From a virus, in IMG/VR virus record IMGVR_UViG_3300010354_013359, positions 1 through 20,434 of that record: a DNA stretch of 20,434 nucleotides, one strand, 5' to 3'. The stretch's first letter is position 1, and each line of letters starts with the position of its first letter. The translations under genes were made by a program, and so were the position numbers. This document shows, piece after piece, positions 7,436 through 15,064 of the stretch. Below the pieces are notes generated by a model. It worked only from the letters and a program-made list of their open reading frames with translations. It did no database searches and was not told the DNA's origin.

Positions 7436-8876
7436 ACTAACAATAAAAGACGAAGTCAATATTAAATTCGACGGACTAGCAGTTGAAACTAGACGTAAAA
7501 TTGTTAATAAATTAAAGTTTGACCTGCCTTATGCTCGTCATATGCCTGCCTATAAATTAGGACGCTGGGACGGTACTAAAACCTATTTTGGTATAGGTGG
7601 AACCGGATACCTAGCACACCTAGAGGTAATATTACCTATCATTGAAGATGCTGGATACGAGATCGAGATCGAGGATCACAGGTTACACAACGAAATAAAG
7701 TTTGATCAGGTTGACGAAAATTATTGGTCCAGCAAAGGTAAGACGTGGCCCAAGGGTCATCCCGAAGCAGGTAATCCTATTGTACTTAGAGATTATCAAT
7801 ATGATGTTGTTAACAAATTTTTATCTAACACGCAGGCCTTACAGGAGGTGGCTACCGGTGCAGGTAAAACGATTACTACAGCAACACTTAGCCACATTTG
7901 CGAGAAATATGGCCGTACGATGGTTATTGTTCCAAATAAATCACTTGTCGTACAAACCGAAGAAGATTACAAAAACTTAGGACTCGATGTCGGTGTGTAC
8001 TTTGGCGATCGTAAAGAATTAAATCGCACACATACTATCTGTACTTGGCAAAGTTTAAACGTATTAGATAAGAAAAGTTATGACGAAGATACATTAACCT
8101 TGGCAGAATTCTGTGAAGGTGTGTGTGCCGTAATTGTTGATGAAGTCCATCAAGCTAAAGCAGACGTACTGACAAAACTGCTTACACAAAACTTCAAGAA
8201 CTGTGCTATACGTTGGGGACTTACAGGAACTATTCCTAAAGAGCAATGGGAATTTCAAGGCATCCTTGCTAGCATTGGTCCCGTAATCAACCGTGTAAGT
8301 GCTCACGACCTACAACAAAAAGATGTGTTAGCACAATTAGATATTCAAATTCTTCAAACTACAGACGTAAAAGAATTTAGATCTTATCAAGACGAATATG
8401 CCTATCTTGTTACAGATGATACAAGAATAGAATGGTTGGCTAAAAATATAAAAAATATCTCTCAAAGCGGCAATACATTAGTATTAGTTGGCCGAATAGA
8501 CACTGGAGACAAATTAGTAAAACTGTTACCAGATTGTGTATTCATTAGCGGTGCGGTTAAACTTACAGACAGAAAAGAAGAATATGACGAAATTAAAACT
8601 AGTGATAATAAGATTATTGTGGCGACTTATGGTGTGGCCGCTGTGGGTATTAATATTCCTAGGATTTTTAATTTGGTTCTTTTGGAGCCCGGAAAAAGCT
8701 TTGTCCGAGTTATACAAAGTATTGGGCGAGGCATTAGAAAAGCAGAAGACAAGGACTTCGTACAGATCTGGGACATTACGTCCACCTGCAAGTATGCCAA
8801 GAGACATTTAACAGAGCGTAAAAAATATTATAAGGAAGCAAAATATCCTTTTACAGTGACAAAGGTAGCGGTATGA
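7422..8876 (+). CDS. uvsW: UvsW-type ATP-dependent SF2 helicase
   Basis: This 484-residue protein matches T4 UvsW in length and motif order. Helicase motifs are RDYQYD (123-128, Q-like region), Walker A ATGAGKT (144-150), TWQS (208-211), DEVH (240-243), GLTGT (266-270), ATYGVAAVGI (401-410) and QSIGRGIRK (432-440, motif VI). The N-terminal 100 residues contain the RWDGTKTYF segment equivalent to the YGNWDGRIRL region of T4 UvsW. UvsW unwinds R-loops and branched recombination or fork intermediates and helps switch phage replication from origin-dependent to recombination-dependent. The start is TTG with a GAGGAT ribosome-binding site. It ends in an ATGA overlap with an FkbM methyltransferase, so it is expressed as part of the same polycistronic unit. 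Confidence 0.93.
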   Translation: MPLCKLTIKDEVNIKFDGLAVETRRKIVNKLKFDLPYARHMPAYKLGRWDGTKTYFGIGGTGYLAHLEVILPIIEDAGYEIEIEDHRLHNEIKFDQVDENYWSSKGKTWPKGHPEAGNPIVLRDYQYDVVNKFLSNTQALQEVATGAGKTITTATLSHICEKYGRTMVIVPNKSLVVQTEEDYKNLGLDVGVYFGDRKELNRTHTICTWQSLNVLDKKSYDEDTLTLAEFCEGVCAVIVDEVHQAKADVLTKLLTQNFKNCAIRWGLTGTIPKEQWEFQGILASIGPVINRVSAHDLQQKDVLAQLDIQILQTTDVKEFRSYQDEYAYLVTDDTRIEWLAKNIKNISQSGNTLVLVGRIDTGDKLVKLLPDCVFISGAVKLTDRKEEYDEIKTSDNKIIVATYGVAAVGINIPRIFNLVLLEPGKSFVRVIQSIGRGIRKAEDKDFVQIWDITSTCKYAKRHLTERKKYYKEAKYPFTVTKVAV

Positions 8877-9430
8877 GTCAAAGAAAAATAGACGAGTGGG
8901 CAATTCCTTATGTTAATAATTTTAGAACATACATAGATATAGGTGCTAGTGTTGGAAATACATCTGTACCTTATTTGAACAAATTTCAAAAAGTTATTGC
9001 ATTTGAACCCAACCCTGAAAGTTATGCAAAGCTAACAATGAACCCAACCCTTACTTGTTTTAATTTTGCTCTCAGCAACAAAGAAGGGATCTCAGTCCTA
9101 AAAATTCCTTCACAAACAATGAATCCCGAACATGGTTCTATAGCCCGTCGTAGAAATGACGCTTGGAACGGTCCGTGTTTTAATGTTCAAACTAAATTGC
9201 TAGATTCTTTTAATTTTATAGATGTAGACTTTATTAAAATTGATGTCGAGCAAGGAGAATTAGAAGTAGTTTTAGGAGCAATGGAAACTATTAAAAAATA
9301 TAGACCTACAGTATTTTTTGAAAACAAAAGAAACGAAAATGATTATCTTATAGAATTGTTTCAAGGTCTAAATTATAGTTTTGTAAAACATAAGAGCGAT
9401 ACAGTAGTTTATCACAGGAATAATCAATGA
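8873..9430 (+). CDS. FkbM family methyltransferase, copy 2 (compact)
   Basis: This 185-residue protein shows the FkbM set: IDIGASVGN (21-29), FEPN (44-47), IKIDVEQGELEVVLGA (121-136) and FFENKR (148-153). It lacks most of the N-terminal extension of the other two copies and starts almost directly at the SAM-binding core, so it is close to a minimal enzyme. It is expected to O-methylate a sugar hydroxyl. ATGA overlaps link it to uvsW upstream and an unknown gene downstream, which places a decoration gene inside a recombination operon. Confidence 0.83.
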   Translation: MSQRKIDEWAIPYVNNFRTYIDIGASVGNTSVPYLNKFQKVIAFEPNPESYAKLTMNPTLTCFNFALSNKEGISVLKIPSQTMNPEHGSIARRRNDAWNGPCFNVQTKLLDSFNFIDVDFIKIDVEQGELEVVLGAMETIKKYRPTVFFENKRNENDYLIELFQGLNYSFVKHKSDTVVYHRNNQ

Positions 9431-9933
9431 GAATATTAACATTAAAAAATACAGCTTTCAATTTAAATGAGTTGCCAAACGAGGTTGACGACGATACTAG
9501 ATTCAGCGTTTTAGATAACAGTAATCCAAGTGAACCAGACTTTTTCTTTATGCCTCTAATTTTCTTAGAGAGCTTTAATGCACCGGCTATAGTTTTAAGA
9601 ATTGGGGGACACGAAGTTCAAATGCCGTTAGACTGGTGTATGGTAGTTGGGGATAAAGAGTGTGGCATGGATCCTGAAGTACTCCCGTTAACCAGTATTA
9701 ATGAACGGGGATTTGATGCTTTTATTTTTAATCCTATTGCAGGATTTAAGTGCGAATACTATCCAATAGAAATAGTAAATATCTATCAAGATGTTAGATG
9801 GTATTTTCCAAAGATGAGAAACGGACAATTATTAAGTGTACCGCTTCACGATGAAGAAAATCCGCCGTGCGCTTACTTTGTTAAAGAAATTGGTAGACAA
9901 AGTGAAATTATTCAATTACACAAAATATTATAA
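9427..9933 (+). CDS. conserved-looking phage protein of unknown function
   Basis: This 168-residue acidic protein has no motif I can name. Features are DFFFMPLIFLESF (38-50), a GGHEVQMPLDW segment (59-69), DVRWYFPKMRNGQLLSVPL (about 121-139) and a final CAYFVKEIGRQSEII. From memory it resembles an uncharacterised protein shared by T4-like marine phages, but I cannot verify that. It has no signal peptide or membrane segment. AGGA lies before the ATG, and it overlaps both neighbours by one to four bases, suggesting coupled translation with the methyltransferases on either side. Confidence 0.7.
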   Translation: MRILTLKNTAFNLNELPNEVDDDTRFSVLDNSNPSEPDFFFMPLIFLESFNAPAIVLRIGGHEVQMPLDWCMVVGDKECGMDPEVLPLTSINERGFDAFIFNPIAGFKCEYYPIEIVNIYQDVRWYFPKMRNGQLLSVPLHDEENPPCAYFVKEIGRQSEIIQLHKIL

Positions 9934-10433
9934 TGAAAAGACGCGATAGATTAAATGTACCTATGACGGTGACTTGGGATCATCCAAAACACACCAGGAG
10001 ACATTTTTTAGAGTATCTTATTAATAAGAATAAGTTTACAACGATGGTTGAAATTGGTGTGCGTAGAGGAGGAACTACATTTCATTTATTAGATACAATA
10101 CAAGATCTAACCATTTACGCAATTGATACGGATATTAGTCAATTTTATTCAAAGAGTATTAAAGAAAAATATGGTACAAGATTAGTACCAATTCAAGGTT
10201 TTAGTGAAAATGTAGCAGATCAAATTCCAAATAATAGCATAGACATTATCTTCATAGACGGTAACCATTCCTATGAATATGTCTATAAGGATATTGTTAA
10301 ATATAGTTCTAAATTAAAACCCGCAGGACTTTTAACAGGACACGACATAGATTACCCGGGTGTAAATCGTGCCGTAAAAGAGTTAGTTGTTAAGTTTGAT
10401 GTGGGTCCTAATAACGTATGGGTGAAAATATGA
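9933..10433 (+). CDS. class I SAM-dependent methyltransferase (Methyltransf_24-like)
   Basis: The protein has 166 residues. Motif I is VEIGVRRGGTT (39-49), strand 2 ends in YAIDTD (62-67), and FIDGNHSYEYVYKDI (107-121) is the IDG-HxY element also found in the methyltransferase at 2030-2620. GHDIDYPGV (136-144) follows, equivalent to the FDDTYP segment of that protein. The two may be distant paralogs with different N-termini. A sugar or lipid hydroxyl is the likely acceptor given the gene context. It begins on the last base of the previous stop (TAATG) and ends in an ATGA overlap with the cupin gene. Confidence 0.77.
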   Translation: MKRRDRLNVPMTVTWDHPKHTRRHFLEYLINKNKFTTMVEIGVRRGGTTFHLLDTIQDLTIYAIDTDISQFYSKSIKEKYGTRLVPIQGFSENVADQIPNNSIDIIFIDGNHSYEYVYKDIVKYSSKLKPAGLLTGHDIDYPGVNRAVKELVVKFDVGPNNVWVKI

Positions 10434-10774
10434 AAGCAGGAAAAGTATGGGGACAAACTGAATTGTTAGAGGCTAATGGGGTTTTAGAATTCCACCGAAT
10501 AGAAGCAAAGGCAGGCGGAGTTTGCTCTAAGCATAAACATAAGTTTAAATGGAATGGCTTTTTTGTTGAGTCGGGAAAAATGATTATTCGTGTATGGAAA
10601 AATAATTACGATCTCGTAGACGAAACAATTTTAACAGCCGGTCAATACACAAAAGTAGGCCCGGGAGAATATCATCAGTTTGAAGCACTGGAAGATACAG
10701 TAGCATTTGAATTATATTGGGCAGAATTTGATCACGAAGACATTGAAAGAGAAACAGTAGGTTTTACTAAATGA
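10430..10774 (+). CDS. small single-domain cupin protein
   Basis: This 114-residue protein is a beta-rich single cupin. The first cupin motif is in CSKHKHKFKWNGFFVESG (HxH for metal, then E and G), and the second is GEYHQFEA near the C-terminus. In glycan clusters such proteins act as sugar epimerases or isomerases or as sensors; which applies here is not visible. I chose the ATG at 10430, which forms ATGA with the upstream stop and has GGGTGA four bases before it, over an upstream in-frame ATG at 10418 with no ribosome-binding site. It lies between two methyltransferase-like genes. Confidence 0.75.
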   Translation: MKAGKVWGQTELLEANGVLEFHRIEAKAGGVCSKHKHKFKWNGFFVESGKMIIRVWKNNYDLVDETILTAGQYTKVGPGEYHQFEALEDTVAFELYWAEFDHEDIERETVGFTK

Positions 10775-10792
10775 ATAAAAAAATCTAAAGGA

Positions 10793-10798
10793 TATAAT
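10793..10798 (+). promoter_or_regulatory. possible -10 element TATAAT near a start codon
   Basis: A perfect TATAAT sits seven bases before the ATG at 10806 in a 31-base gap, one of the few gaps on this strand. No TTGACA-like -35 lies 16-18 bases upstream, so it could be a weak or activator-dependent promoter, or chance in AT-rich sequence. An AAAGGA overlaps its 5' edge but is too far from the ATG to be a good ribosome-binding site. Confidence 0.3.
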
Positions 10799-10805
10799 AA
10801 TTAAA

Positions 10806-11534
10806 ATGGGATACAGTAATTTAATTACTAGAGCTGTAGGAACAGTTGCTAGAGATGTATTAAAAAATTCAAAACCTAGTGTAATTGAATTAGGAAATCA
10901 AACATTAAAAAACGCTAAGGCGAGAGGCGATGTTTATAAAGATTTAGGAATCAAAGCCCCAGATCAACTTTCCTCGACTAAAGACTTTTACATGAGTTTA
11001 GGATTCCAAAAATATGTAGCTATAGATGTTAATACGGAAAGAGACGCTATTGCTATGGACCTAAATACCGATTTGTCAAAAGAATACGGATACAATGAAA
11101 AATTTGATCTAGTAACAAACAACGGTACCGGAGAGCATGTTTTTAACCAATATATGGTGTTTAAGAATGCGCACGATTTGTGCAAGGTTGGCGGATACAT
11201 GATTCATGCACTTCCATTCTATAGATGGGTTGATCACGGTTTCTTTAATTATAATCCTAATCTTTTTCCTTGTTTAGCTTTTCAAAATCAATACGAACTA
11301 AAAGAGCTGTGGATTGCATCTAGTGATACAGTTTACCTACATAAACTTAATGTAAATGATTTATCTAGAAATAAAGGCCATAGAGATAGTCTAAATCTTG
11401 ATACATGGGATAGCGACCCGATGGTAGCTGCTGTTCTTCAAAAGACTAATGATAACCCTTTTACTATTCCTATACAAACATTGTACGGCGGTCAAAACAT
11501 TTCTGACTCTAATATAGCACAACAGTATAGATAA
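10806..11534 (+). CDS. class I methyltransferase-like protein
   Basis: This 242-residue protein has a SAM-binding-like core: VIELGNQ (26-32), VAIDVN (71-76), DLVTNNGTGEHVFNQ (101-115, motif IV with an EH pair as in many methyltransferases) and LCKVGGYMIHALPF (125-138). Motif I departs from GxGxG (LGNQT), so SAM binding is less certain than in its neighbours. A histidine/aromatic stretch (RWVDHGFFNYNP, 140-151) may form the substrate site. It starts after a rare short gap and precedes an Fe(II)/2OG oxygenase gene. I think it belongs to the glycan- or metabolite-modifying set, but the substrate is unknown. Confidence 0.62.
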   Translation: MGYSNLITRAVGTVARDVLKNSKPSVIELGNQTLKNAKARGDVYKDLGIKAPDQLSSTKDFYMSLGFQKYVAIDVNTERDAIAMDLNTDLSKEYGYNEKFDLVTNNGTGEHVFNQYMVFKNAHDLCKVGGYMIHALPFYRWVDHGFFNYNPNLFPCLAFQNQYELKELWIASSDTVYLHKLNVNDLSRNKGHRDSLNLDTWDSDPMVAAVLQKTNDNPFTIPIQTLYGGQNISDSNIAQQYR

Positions 11535-11539
11535 AAATT

Positions 11540-12268
11540 ATGAATCTATCTGTTCTTCAAAATTTTCAACCAAGCGATTTTTATGAATATCCTTTTCCAT
11601 ATATTCATATTAGAAATGCTTTACCTAATGATTTATATAGGCAATTAGCAGAAGAATATCCGGAAAGAGCATTAGATAAAAGTCAAAGTTATTCAGATTT
11701 TAGATATTACCAATCTAATTTTACACCTGATTTAATTACTCCGCTATGGCAAAAATTTATTGACTTTCATACTAGCAAAGACTATAAAGATCAACTTATA
11801 AAGATTTTAGATCCAGGTATGAGGCAATACTATCCCGAGATCACTGATAAGTATCTCAATAGTGATGTATGTCTAAGACATGAAAGTCAACCAAACGCAC
11901 TTAAACTAGAAATACAATTTGTAATGAATTCGCCAGACGCTAAAAAAATAAGAACTCCTCATATTGATCAAGCTAGAGAATTATTTGCTTGTTTATTTTA
12001 TATGCGAAAAGAAGAAGATAAAAGCAACGGTGGTGATTTAATATTATATGAAAAGAGTTCTGAAAATTTTGAATTCCTTAATAAAAGAAAAGCACCAACT
12101 GATAAAATTAAACAAGCTGCGATCGTGAAGTATGAGCCAAATACTTTAGTTGCTTTTTTAAATACTAAAAATTCTATTCACGGTGTTACCTCTAGAGTAA
12201 ATGCTTCGGACATACGTCGTTACGTAAACATTGATGGTCATGTGGATGAAAAATTATTTGAGTTATAA
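11540..12268 (+). CDS. Fe(II)/2-oxoglutarate-dependent oxygenase
   Basis: This 242-residue protein has the facial triad of the prolyl-4-hydroxylase-like superfamily: HID (H141, D143) in TPHIDQARE, the distal H214 in NSIHGVTSR, and R226 or R227 twelve to thirteen residues later to bind 2-oxoglutarate. NGGDLILY (163-170) is the usual strand between them. Such enzymes hydroxylate carbon centres using O2 and 2-oxoglutarate and are common in marine T4-like phages with unknown targets. Here a sugar, lipid or protein in the glycan pathway is the simplest guess; nucleic acid is possible but the motif spacing is not specific. It sits six bases after one methyltransferase-like gene and two bases before another. 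Confidence 0.83.
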   Translation: MNLSVLQNFQPSDFYEYPFPYIHIRNALPNDLYRQLAEEYPERALDKSQSYSDFRYYQSNFTPDLITPLWQKFIDFHTSKDYKDQLIKILDPGMRQYYPEITDKYLNSDVCLRHESQPNALKLEIQFVMNSPDAKKIRTPHIDQARELFACLFYMRKEEDKSNGGDLILYEKSSENFEFLNKRKAPTDKIKQAAIVKYEPNTLVAFLNTKNSIHGVTSRVNASDIRRYVNIDGHVDEKLFEL

Positions 12269-12270
12269 TT

Positions 12271-12840
12271 ATGAAAACAAAATTAATATCTGAAAATTAT
12301 AAACGTCAGCTGCAAGAAATGCATTCAAACCCTAAAAGGTTTAATAATGGAAGTAAAAAAATAGGTAAGGTTGAAGATTTTTTATTAAAATATTCTCCCA
12401 GTAGCTTAATTGATTTTGGTTGTAGCACAGGAGGATTAATTAGAGCTATATCTGAAAAATATCCTAGCACTAGGGTAGCTGGTTACGATCCCGGTGTGAA
12501 AGAATTTGAAACTCTACCTAATGAAAAATTTGATAGCTTGATTTCAACTGACGCTTTAGAACATGTTGAACCAGACATGTTAGAAGAAACATTGAAAATT
12601 GTAGATAATCTATTTGAAAAATCTGCTTACTTGGTTATTGCTAGCTATCCTGCTAAAAAGCGTTTACCAGACGGAAGAAATGCACACCTAATTATTGAAA
12701 GTTTTGATTGGTGGCGAGAAAAATTAGAAAGAAATATTCAAGGTAGAATTGTTTCTTTTAGAGACGATGAATTTTATAGCGAACCAAAAAAAGGCGACCC
12801 AATAAGAGGTCGTGAATTTTTGTTTATTATAGAAAAATGA
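12271..12840 (+). CDS. class I SAM-dependent methyltransferase (Methyltransf_23-like)
   Basis: The 189-residue protein has motif I LIDFGCSTGG (46-55), strand-2 GYDPG (71-75), and FDSLISTDALEHV (87-99), the D-x-x-EHV motif typical of small-molecule methyltransferases. ASYPAKKRLPDGRNAHLI (124-141) replaces the usual PN-HxxxxS segment and ends in a histidine likely near the active site; W147 and W148 follow. Related enzymes methylate sugars or cofactors. It ends in an ATGA overlap with FkbM copy 3, so the two methylases are probably made together. Confidence 0.77.
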   Translation: MKTKLISENYKRQLQEMHSNPKRFNNGSKKIGKVEDFLLKYSPSSLIDFGCSTGGLIRAISEKYPSTRVAGYDPGVKEFETLPNEKFDSLISTDALEHVEPDMLEETLKIVDNLFEKSAYLVIASYPAKKRLPDGRNAHLIIESFDWWREKLERNIQGRIVSFRDDEFYSEPKKGDPIRGREFLFIIEK

Positions 12841-13511
12841 TTTCACCTTACGAAATTGATAATTGGAGTGTAGTATTAGGAGATAGGGCGCTACATTCGG
12901 CTCTTAATAAAGAACGATCAAGGCAAAATAATCAAACTGTTAATATAACTGATTATCAAAAGAAAAATCTATTAGAAGCATTAGAATTTGTTAAGATCTT
13001 TAATCTAGCTATAGATGCTGGTGCTAATTACGGACTAATGAGTTTTAATTTAAATGAAAGATTTAATGAAGTACATTCTTTTGAAGTAGATGATAATGTA
13101 AGAAATTGTTTTAAAGAAAATGTACATAAATTTAATCTTAATAGAATAACTGTTCACGATTGCGGATTAAGCGATAAAGAAGAGTTAGTTTCTCTTACCT
13201 ACAACAAGAATACTTTTGGTACATCAATTAATAAATTGAAGGAAGGAAGTTTTGTATGCCGAACAATCGACTCTTTCAATTTCCAAGATCTAAATTTTTT
13301 AAAAATAGATTGTGAAGGGTACGAACCTTTTATTATCAGAGGCGGAGAAAATACTATCAAAAAATTTAGACCTGTTATTTTGATGGAAGATAAAAACCTG
13401 TCTAGAAGATATTATGGTACAGAAGGAAATCTATCTGTAGACATTTTAAAATCATGGGGTTATTCTATCAAAATAGGATACTCAAAAGAATGCATTCTAG
13501 TATCAGAATAA
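12837..13511 (+). CDS. FkbM family methyltransferase, copy 3
   Basis: This 224-residue protein carries IDAGANYG (59-66), SFEVDD (81-86), LKIDCEGYEPFIIRGG (155-170) and VILMEDK (180-186), a textbook FkbM set. It keeps the EG of the IKID-EG motif, unlike copies 1 and 2, which have QG. The first 55 residues form a helical extension with a DYQKKNL segment, absent in copy 2. It probably O-methylates a sugar. It sits directly before the sugar epimerase gene, six bases away, which supports a nucleotide-sugar or glycan pathway. Confidence 0.85.
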   Translation: MISPYEIDNWSVVLGDRALHSALNKERSRQNNQTVNITDYQKKNLLEALEFVKIFNLAIDAGANYGLMSFNLNERFNEVHSFEVDDNVRNCFKENVHKFNLNRITVHDCGLSDKEELVSLTYNKNTFGTSINKLKEGSFVCRTIDSFNFQDLNFLKIDCEGYEPFIIRGGENTIKKFRPVILMEDKNLSRRYYGTEGNLSVDILKSWGYSIKIGYSKECILVSE

Positions 13512-13517
13512 TCTAAT

Positions 13518-14354
13518 ATGAAAATATTGATAACGGGTAATTGTGGTTATATTGGATCGCACCTATCAAAGATGTTATCGATGGATACAACCTATGAACT
13601 CCATGGATTAGATAAAAATTCATTACAACAGCATAAATTAGCTTACTTCTATCAATGGGATATAACTACAGAAGGTAATTGGGGGTTTGACGAAGAATAT
13701 GACGTGGTTATACATTTAGCAGCAGAGGTGGCTGTTGGGCGTAGTGTAAAAAATCCAACCCTTTACTATGTTACAAATACCATGGGAACTCTAAATGTTT
13801 TAAAAAATATTAGGACCAAAAGATTCGTTCATGCCAGTACAGGTTCAGCAGGACCAATGAATAATCCATATGGCATTAGTAAAAGAGGAGCCGAAGATAT
13901 TGTAACACAGTGGTGTACCCAAAAAGAGATTCCTTTTACAATTTTTAGATTTTTTAATGTAACTGGCTGCGACGGTTTTAACCCAACTAACCCAGACGGT
14001 CTAATGTGGAATTTGATGAAGGCTCAAGAGACCGGAGTATTTACTGTTTTTGGCAGCGATTATAATACCAAAGACGGCACACCTGTAAGAGATTATACTC
14101 ATGTTAACGAGATCTGTTCGGCAGTTTCTACAGGTATACATCTATCATCTAACAAAATTGAAAATTTAGGACACGGTGTGGGCACAACAGTTCTAGAAAT
14201 GGTTGATCTGTATAAAAAAATTAATCGATGCGACTTTGAAGTAGAGATGGGTCCCCGTCGAGCAGGCGATCTTGAACGTAGTGTTCTTGACAATCCTTCC
14301 TCATATATGCAAAAATTATATACTATGGAAGACCTATTACATGTTAGTAGATAA
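13518..14354 (+). CDS. compact NAD-dependent sugar epimerase/dehydratase (extended SDR)
   Basis: The Rossmann nucleotide-binding motif is ITGNCGYIG (5-13), followed by VVIHLAAEVAVG (63-74) and the catalytic YGISK (118-122, Y and K) after ASTGSAG (106-112). This is the extended SDR family of UDP-glucose 4-epimerase and its relatives, which change sugar stereochemistry or dehydrate nucleotide sugars. The 278 residues are about 50 fewer than a typical GalE-type enzyme, and the C-terminal substrate domain is short, ending in RAGDLERSVLD and then a brief tail. The product sugar is not predictable. It closes the second decoration cassette and overlaps the next gene by 14 bases, linking to replication genes. 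Confidence 0.85.
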   Translation: MKILITGNCGYIGSHLSKMLSMDTTYELHGLDKNSLQQHKLAYFYQWDITTEGNWGFDEEYDVVIHLAAEVAVGRSVKNPTLYYVTNTMGTLNVLKNIRTKRFVHASTGSAGPMNNPYGISKRGAEDIVTQWCTQKEIPFTIFRFFNVTGCDGFNPTNPDGLMWNLMKAQETGVFTVFGSDYNTKDGTPVRDYTHVNEICSAVSTGIHLSSNKIENLGHGVGTTVLEMVDLYKKINRCDFEVEMGPRRAGDLERSVLDNPSSYMQKLYTMEDLLHVSR

Positions 14355-14598
14355 AATTACTGAATATACAGTTTATGAAAGTCCTGATGGCGGCAAAACT
14401 GTATACGCTAGAAAAAGTGGCGAGAAAGATAGATATCTCCATTCTATTGACCCGGATACAGCTAAACAACTAGCCAAAGTAGCAGACGACCTAATGTGGA
14501 TGGAAATACGCACAATGGCCGAGCATAATCCCGCTTTACAAAAGGCCATAGATAATGTTATACTCATATATAAACTGAGTAAAGATAATGCCAAATAA
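14341..14598 (+). CDS. small uncharacterised protein upstream of gp62-like gene
   Basis: This is an 85-residue protein starting MLVDKITEYTVYESPDGG. A beta-hairpin-like N-terminus (VYESPDGGKTVYARK) is followed by helical regions (AKQLAKVADDLMWMEIRTMA and a C-terminal helix to KLSKDNAK). I do not recognise it. I use the ATG at 14341 rather than an upstream in-frame start at 14272, because the extra residues lie inside the epimerase and lack coding character. It overlaps epimerase and gp62-like genes at both ends, so it is likely co-translated with the clamp-loader subunit. Confidence 0.65.
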   Translation: MLVDKITEYTVYESPDGGKTVYARKSGEKDRYLHSIDPDTAKQLAKVADDLMWMEIRTMAEHNPALQKAIDNVILIYKLSKDNAK

Positions 14599-15064
14599 AC
14601 ATGTTGATCTATTCAAAGACATAATTCCTGCTGTTGATTTAGGTATGAAAGAATTATGGGATGCTACTACCGATGAAGGTCGTAAAGAAATCAAAGCTGA
14701 CCTTTGGAACTTAAACAGATATATCAGTAGTGTAAAAGGTGCTTCTCAAGAAGTTCAAGAACATTATCTCGAAATGGTCAATGAGGTCTACAATAAAAAT
14801 TGGGCACAACTAAAGGATCATCCTAAGTTGGCATGGATGCTGTTATGTATGTGCAGTTACGGTAATGGTAAAACATATTTTCATGAATATATTCCTCTAA
14901 AAAAAGCTAAGAATAAAAAAGAAGAATTATTGTTAGATCTATTTCCAAATATGAAGGCAGATGATGTTAGCACACTTGCAGCAATCACTACAGACAAAGA
15001 AATCAAAGAGTACTGCGCCAGCCTTGGTTGGGATAAAAAACAAATCAATGAACTTAAACTATAA
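14588..15064 (+). CDS. probable sliding-clamp loader small subunit (gp62-like)
   Basis: The 158-residue protein starts with DLFKDIIPAVD (7-17), an opening shared with gp62 of marine T4-like phages as I recall them, then NLNRYISSV, a HPKLAWMLLCM helix, a KKAKNKKEE basic stretch, and an ending in KEYCASLGWDKKQINELK that resembles the gp62 C-terminal helix. gp62 joins the gp44 ATPase to load the gp45 clamp on primed DNA. T4 gp62 is 187 residues, so this one is a little short. The gene for gp44 is not in the window. The call is by weak overall resemblance; an unrelated phage protein is possible. Confidence 0.5.
   Translation: MPNKHVDLFKDIIPAVDLGMKELWDATTDEGRKEIKADLWNLNRYISSVKGASQEVQEHYLEMVNEVYNKNWAQLKDHPKLAWMLLCMCSYGNGKTYFHEYIPLKKAKNKKEELLLDLFPNMKADDVSTLAAITTDKEIKEYCASLGWDKKQINELKL

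Noticed and set aside
8536-8811. 91-residue plus-strand frame inside uvsW with a hydrophobic stretch
   Set aside because: Out-of-frame shadow of the conserved helicase motifs, without independent start signals.
9427-9933. RegA translational repressor
   Set aside because: The length and sequence pattern do not match RegA as I know it; the resemblance is only size and genomic company.
10418-10429. Upstream ATG for the cupin gene
   Set aside because: No ribosome-binding site precedes it, while ATG 10430 has GGGTGA and an ATGA junction with the upstream stop.
14287-14324. TTGACA at 14287 and TATACT at 14319 as a promoter for the replication genes
   Set aside because: The spacer is 26 bases, far beyond the 16-18 needed, and both lie in coding sequence of the epimerase.
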